A DNA stretch of 64,000 nt from the NCBI GenBank assembly GCA_046704385.1, contig JBJKSB010000021.1, forward strand, positions 1 to 64,000. Reading direction: 5' to 3'. A program made the position numbers and the translations under genes. The DNA is from GH45 sp046704385. Lineage in GTDB: Bacteria; Bacteroidota; Bacteroidia; Bacteroidales; SZUA-534. A model generated the notes under the pieces. That model made no database searches and was not told the origin of the DNA. It worked only from the letters and a program-made list of their open reading frames with translations. Shown here piece by piece: positions 59,376 through 64,000 of the stretch (position 1 is its first letter; each line of letters opens with the position of its first letter).

Positions 59376-62300
59376 ATGAATAAGGACTCTTCAGGAGAAT
59401 TTGAAAAGTATAATTTCAGTTTCTTTTTTGATGAATCAATTGTTCCACAAGGAGTTATCGGAGCAGTTATATTGCCTGATAAATCCATTGGTTTTAATCT
59501 GATTCAATCAAATAAGGCGTTTAAGTCTGTCTCTCAGCTTACCGATGATCCACGAGATTTATCTGCGAGGGAAGCTTTTGAATTTCTTGAAGGTTTTAGT
59601 TGCCAACCTCTTTTGCAATATTATAAATCGGAGAATTCCCATGAGGTACAGTTCATTTATAGTGCGGGTGAGATAGTTTATAAGCTGAGTTTTAAAAAGG
59701 CAGGAGATAAAATAATTCTGTTTGTTCTGCAAAATATTACCGATTTACAGGAAGCCCGGTCGGAATTAAACGAGAAAAAGAGGCAGTTAAAAGAATCGCA
59801 GGAAATTGCGCATTTGGGGTATTGGATTGAGAACCATGCATCACATAAACATTTTTGGTCCGATCAGATTTATAAAATCCTTAATGAGTTGCCGGAAAAT
59901 ATTAAGCCATCGTTTAGCAATTATCTGAACTTTGTTTATGACGATGATCAAAAAAGAGTTAAAGAAGCTTTTAATGCAGCTATTAACAATAAAACCGGCT
60001 ATGATATAACACACAGACTACGATTAAAAAACGGTACTATAAAATATATAAGCCAACGGTGCTATACCAATTATGATTTCAATGATAATCCTGTTCAATC
60101 GGTTGGAATTATCCAGGATATAACCAGTTCTGAAATATTAAAGGAAGAACTTAAAAAAAATGAAGCAATTTTCAGGTCGGTATTTGAATTTGCACCTATT
60201 GCCATTATACTGGTGAGCCGTGAATTTAAACCGGTATTTTGCAACAGCCAGTTTTGCGAATTAGTTGGTTATAGTATGGTGGATATTTTTAATCAGGACC
60301 TTAAAAGTGTTACTTACCCTGACGATTACGAAAATAACAGGCATCAGTATAATCGATTATTTAAAGGTGAAATAAAATCATTTTCCATTTCAAAAAGGTA
60401 TCAGCATAAAGATGGGACATTACTATGGGCCAAAGTTATTGTATCAGCTTTAAAGAATGATGCCGGTATTCCGGAAATGGCTATTGCTATGGCCCAGGAT
60501 ATTACAGCTGAAAAAAAAGCTACCGAAGCACTGATTAAAAGCGAATACCGGTATCGTACCCTAATAGATAATGCAAATGATGGTATAGGTCTTTTTGATT
60601 ACAATTTTGATCCAATAATTTATAACTCAGCTTTGCACGAAATGTTGGGTTATACCCGTGAAGAATATCTGAAGTTAGATCATAATAATTTGGAATTGTT
60701 TCATCCTGATGATATACCCAATGTGCAGATTGCAATAGCCAAGTTAAGAAATAACGAGCGGGCAAGGATTGATAACCGTTTGCGAAATAAAGACGGTTCG
60801 TTTAGTTATTTTTCGATAAGCTATATTCCTGTTACACATGAAGAGAAGCCGGCAATTTTAATTTTCAGACGTGATATTACCCAACAGAAAAAGGCTGAAT
60901 TGCAAAATGAAGAATATCGGTTGTTCCTGGAAACCATTATGGATAACCTGCCGGTTTCCCTATTTGCTAAAACAACACCCGATTTCAGGTATTTATACTG
61001 GAACAATACCATGGAAAGGACTACCGGTATTTCAGCTGATATTGCCATTGGTAAAACGGATTTTGAACTGTACCCTTTAAAACAGTTGGCTCAACAATAT
61101 TTTGATGAAGATGAAAAACTATTGAAATTCAGGAATAAGCTGGAAAGTGAGTATGAATTTATCAATTCATTAGGGGAGCCTAAGCAGTTCAGAACCATAA
61201 AAACGCTGCATTTATCGGATATTGGTAATCCTATTATTTTGGGTATTTCCATGGATATTACAAAATTGAAAGAAGCAGAAAAACAGGTTCAGCAATCGAC
61301 CCAAATGTTAAAAGAAGCTCAAAAGATTGCCAGCCTTGGATACTGGGAATATGATGTTAAAAAGGATCTGTTTTTTGATAACCTGGAAAACCGGCAAATA
61401 CTCGGTATTGAAAAATTGCCTTATTTTATAAACCGGCAGCAATTTTTAGAACTTTTACATGATACTGATCAGGAACTGCTGCAACAGGCATTTGACAAGT
61501 GTATTGCAGACAAAACTCCGGGCGAGGAGATTATCAGGCTTCATGCTCTTAAAGAATCAAAATATGTTTCAATAAAATACCGGGCTGTTGAAGATCACCA
61601 GGGTAATGTTGAAAAACTCAGAGGTACCTGTCTCGACATATCAAAAATCAGAAAATCGGAATTGGCCCTTCGTGAAAGCGAAAAGCGGTTAAAAACAGCT
61701 GAACATATTGCTAAAGTTGGATATTACGATTACGATTACTCCACCGGTGAGACCAATTTTTCAGACGAAATATGGAAGGTTTTGGAACTTACTCCTCATT
61801 CAATTAAAATCGGATTCTCAGAATTAGTTAATAGGGTTTTTGAAGAAGATAAACTAAAAGTGTTATCGCAATTTGATGAAGCAAAAAACCGTGCACAGGC
61901 CTTCGAAATTGAATTTAGAATTGTCACACACCTCAATAGTACAAAATATATAAGAGTTATTGGTACGTTTGTAAATAATATTGATGGTAATCTTACAAGG
62001 TCAATAGGTACTTTTCAGGATGTTACCGATTTTATCCAGAATGAAACCATCTTAAAAAAAGTTGCTGATCAGCTTTCAGAAATTCAAAATATCGCCAAAA
62101 TAGGATTTATTGAATATCAAAGAAATGAGAAAACCATAAAAATTTCTGACACATTATATGATATTCTTGAACTTAATAAAGAGAGTAAGCTGTTATTCCT
62201 GGAAGATTACGACAAACTGATTCATCCCGACGACCGTGAAACCATCATTAAAACTATAAAAAAGGCGATAAATCAAAATTATCCATATAATATCAGGTAT

Positions 62301-63149
62301 CGGCTGAAGCTTACCAGCGGGAAGGTAAGATTTGTTAATGAGATATATTCGGTGAAAACGAATAAACCTGAACATATTACCCGTATAATTCAGGATATTA
62401 CTTCGCATAAGGAACAGGAATTTACTTTAAATAAAATTTCAGAAGTTCAAAAGTCCACATTAGTTGGAACCTACGAATATAATATTGATTCCCGGACTTA
62501 TTATTTTGATAAAATGCTTCTGAACCTGCTGAATTTGCCCGAATCGTCAGCGGTTCTTACTGCAGATGATTTTTATAGCTTAATTCATATCGATGACCGA
62601 TACTCAGTAAGTAAGCTGGTTGATGAATCGGTTAAAGTCAGGGAGAATTTTACACTGACGTATCGTTTGGCTACCACTACGGGTAAAGTTGTTTTCATTC
62701 AGAATTTCAGTAATTTTTTCACCAATGTGAAAGGTGAAAACATAATGTATGGAATGATCAGAGATATTACGGACTATCGTATCATGTTTATTGAATTAGA
62801 GGAACGGAAATTACTTTTTGAAAACATTGCCGAAAACTCATTGATTGGTATTGTAATTTACGATACTACTAAGAGAATTTATGCTAATAAAAAATGGGCT
62901 GAACTTATTGGTGTTAATGCCGAAAATTTGAATAAAGAATTAAGAATCAGGCAGATTTATTACCCGGAAACCATCAAACTAATTTTTAGTTTATTTAGAA
63001 ACTGGAAGAATTTTGGTTTAAAGGAGTACTCCAACAAGCTGACATTTAAGCCTTTGAATGCTCCTGAATTTACCGCTGAAATTAATATCAAGGAAATTAT
63101 GATACAGGGTAATGCGGTGTTTTTAATTGTGGCACTTCCCTGTAATTAG
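59376..63149 (+). CDS. Ten-PAS-domain protein without output domain
   Basis: A 1257-residue cytosolic protein made of about ten consecutive PAS/PAC modules: approximately 15-125, 135-255, 260-385, 390-505, 515-630, 640-755, 765-880, 890-1005, 1010-1130 and 1135-1257. Several are of one kind, beginning with IA-x-LGYWE-like starts: EIAHLGYWIEN, KIASLGYWEYD, HIAKVGYYDYD and NIAKIGFIEYQ. No HisKA, HATPase, GGDEF, EAL, SpoIIE or HTH is found. The frame ends six bases before the convergent LuxE-like gene, so no output domain lies downstream on the same strand. It follows the purD-membrane protein pair. It may act by binding a separate kinase, or it may be a former kinase that lost its catalytic end. 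Confidence 0.85.
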   Translation: MNKDSSGEFEKYNFSFFFDESIVPQGVIGAVILPDKSIGFNLIQSNKAFKSVSQLTDDPRDLSAREAFEFLEGFSCQPLLQYYKSENSHEVQFIYSAGEIVYKLSFKKAGDKIILFVLQNITDLQEARSELNEKKRQLKESQEIAHLGYWIENHASHKHFWSDQIYKILNELPENIKPSFSNYLNFVYDDDQKRVKEAFNAAINNKTGYDITHRLRLKNGTIKYISQRCYTNYDFNDNPVQSVGIIQDITSSEILKEELKKNEAIFRSVFEFAPIAIILVSREFKPVFCNSQFCELVGYSMVDIFNQDLKSVTYPDDYENNRHQYNRLFKGEIKSFSISKRYQHKDGTLLWAKVIVSALKNDAGIPEMAIAMAQDITAEKKATEALIKSEYRYRTLIDNANDGIGLFDYNFDPIIYNSALHEMLGYTREEYLKLDHNNLELFHPDDIPNVQIAIAKLRNNERARIDNRLRNKDGSFSYFSISYIPVTHEEKPAILIFRRDITQQKKAELQNEEYRLFLETIMDNLPVSLFAKTTPDFRYLYWNNTMERTTGISADIAIGKTDFELYPLKQLAQQYFDEDEKLLKFRNKLESEYEFINSLGEPKQFRTIKTLHLSDIGNPIILGISMDITKLKEAEKQVQQSTQMLKEAQKIASLGYWEYDVKKDLFFDNLENRQILGIEKLPYFINRQQFLELLHDTDQELLQQAFDKCIADKTPGEEIIRLHALKESKYVSIKYRAVEDHQGNVEKLRGTCLDISKIRKSELALRESEKRLKTAEHIAKVGYYDYDYSTGETNFSDEIWKVLELTPHSIKIGFSELVNRVFEEDKLKVLSQFDEAKNRAQAFEIEFRIVTHLNSTKYIRVIGTFVNNIDGNLTRSIGTFQDVTDFIQNETILKKVADQLSEIQNIAKIGFIEYQRNEKTIKISDTLYDILELNKESKLLFLEDYDKLIHPDDRETIIKTIKKAINQNYPYNIRYRLKLTSGKVRFVNEIYSVKTNKPEHITRIIQDITSHKEQEFTLNKISEVQKSTLVGTYEYNIDSRTYYFDKMLLNLLNLPESSAVLTADDFYSLIHIDDRYSVSKLVDESVKVRENFTLTYRLATTTGKVVFIQNFSNFFTNVKGENIMYGMIRDITDYRIMFIELEERKLLFENIAENSLIGIVIYDTTKRIYANKKWAELIGVNAENLNKELRIRQIYYPETIKLIFSLFRNWKNFGLKEYSNKLTFKPLNAPEFTAEINIKEIMIQGNAVFLIVALPCN

Positions 63150-63155
63150 CTTAAA

Positions 63156-64000
63156 TTATTCCACCATAAGATTACATCCCCGTATATCACTGTGGTCGAA
63201 CCTTCCAAGTATGGTAAATGAATCGGGCGACATAACTTTTCCAATATCTTTGGTTTCAATAAAACAGCATGAATTAATGTTTGCCAGGTCAATTACATTT
63301 ATTCCGCCACCACGATTGGCATCCAGGTACGAAAAAGGGTCGTAGGTATCTCTAATCAGGATTTTCATCCATGGGGGAGTATTAAAAATACCCTTACCTT
63401 TTGAATAGGCTTGTGAAAGTAATTCGGTCATTCCATATTCCGAATGAATGGTATTAACACCTAATTTTTCACAAAGTATTTGATGTAATTCTTCTCGTAT
63501 TAGCTCCTTTCTGCGGCCTTTCATACCACCGGTTTCCATAATAATCAGCTTTTTACCATGGAAACTGTATAATTCAGCCACATCAAGCAAGGCATAAGTT
63601 ACCCCAATCAACAGGATTTTTCGGTTTTCTGTACTAAGTTTTTGAATTTTATGGATAAGGTCGTCATAATTGTTCAGGTAAAAGCCGCTGTCAGTATGTT
63701 TACTTAATTTAATCAGTTTTTCGGCCATATATACCAGTGATGAACCGCCTCGTTCCAGGTAGGAAGGCAGCAAAGCCAATACCACATAATTTTCGATATT
63801 GCCATAAAATAGCTTAAATGTTTCTGTAAAGCTTTTTTCGTACAAATCAGGGTCAGCTACAAAATGTTTGCTGGTTATCTGTCCTGTAGTGCCACTGCTT
63901 GAAAAAACAGTGTTTACCTGACGGCTTTTATCAAAAATTTCATGTGTTTTAAAAAACTCAATGGGTAAAAAGGGAATATTGGTATAGTGTTCAACCTTTC
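63156..64000 (-). CDS. LuxE-like acyl-protein synthetase (partial)
   Basis: The reading frame continues through the window edge with no stop, so the N-terminus is outside; the TTG near 63845 is not the start. The visible part contains the AMP-binding FSSSGTTGQ near 63900, the mid region METGGMKGRRKELI, HSEYGMTELLSQ, and the C-terminal LGRFDHSDIRGCNLMV. These are hallmarks of the LuxE/acyl-protein synthetase group of the ANL superfamily, which activates a fatty acid with ATP and loads it on an enzyme cysteine. The role here is likely in lipid or O-antigen-like modification rather than light production. Confidence 0.85.
   Translation of the reverse strand, partial: KVEHYTNIPFLPIEFFKTHEIFDKSRQVNTVFSSSGTTGQITSKHFVADPDLYEKSFTETFKLFYGNIENYVVLALLPSYLERGGSSLVYMAEKLIKLSKHTDSGFYLNNYDDLIHKIQKLSTENRKILLIGVTYALLDVAELYSFHGKKLIIMETGGMKGRRKELIREELHQILCEKLGVNTIHSEYGMTELLSQAYSKGKGIFNTPPWMKILIRDTYDPFSYLDANRGGGINVIDLANINSCCFIETKDIGKVMSPDSFTILGRFDHSDIRGCNLMVE

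Noticed and set aside
63156..63845. TTG start giving a 229-residue protein
   Set aside because: The frame stays open to the window end and carries the AMP-binding SSSGTTGQ motif upstream, so the gene is partial, not short.

Overview
The window is a chromosomal stretch from a low-G+C member of the Bacteroidota, most likely a Bacteroidales/Marinilabiliales-type environmental bacterium. I infer this from lineage-typical families: an IPExxxVDY protein beside rnc-fabF-acpP, a DUF5723-like barrel, a DUF6427-like membrane protein after purD, a GH3-family protein, a LuxE-like acyl-protein synthetase, and a few matches to the TAnnTTTG promoter element. No species call is possible. Bases 1-118 are homopolymer runs and look like a contig-end artefact.

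Layout. 0.5-9.3 kb is housekeeping: an MFS transporter, a DUF2147 protein, the minus-strand folB / tRNA-Cys / acpP / fabF / rnc / IPExxxVDY group, glnS, two unknowns and a small lipoprotein cytochrome c. 9.4-19.5 kb is one minus-strand sensory operon. In transcription order it holds a PAS histidine kinase, a PAS-receiver protein that has lost its kinase core, a receiver-PAS-kinase, a CheB-type esterase domain without its receiver, and a 1214-residue PAS/GAF sensor ending in a SpoIIE/PP2C phosphatase. 19.6-20.3 kb is a decayed tandem array of tRNA-Asn and GIY-YIG gene copies. 20.5-33.8 kb carries a PfkB kinase, a secreted M14 peptidase, a deoxynucleoside kinase, a HAD phosphatase, GH3, CvpA, KdsB, purine nucleoside phosphorylase and an acyl-CoA synthetase. 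33.9-39.6 kb holds tRNA-Phe, a candidate structured RNA in front of mutS, mutS, a TonB-like protein, a dinD remnant, tRNA-Leu, tRNA-Gly and an O-methyltransferase. 39.8-48.2 kb carries envelope proteins, a secreted TIM-barrel-like protein, an aldo/keto reductase, a GT39-like membrane transferase, a MOSC protein and CorA.

48.2-57 kb is the accessory region. A LexA-like S24 repressor with an array of alternating half-sites in its promoter lies divergent from a Y-family polymerase, an error-prone-type DnaE and an SRAP protein. Together these look like a damage-inducible mutasome and abasic-site cassette. It is interrupted by a GxxExxY gene between two ~101-bp foldback repeats and followed by an AAA ATPase with a perfect 16-bp-arm palindrome upstream. 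dinB and dnaE are visibly richer in G+C than their surroundings.

57-64 kb returns to housekeeping (purD, a membrane protein), then a 1257-residue protein made only of PAS domains, and a LuxE-like gene cut by the window end.

The most unusual items are the degenerate signalling proteins (kinase-core deletion, receiver-less CheB, PAS-only protein), the candidate RNA before mutS, the tRNA-Asn/GIY-YIG array and the palindromic operators around the S24 repressor and the AAA ATPase. All functions are inferred by reading the sequence; no database search was run.
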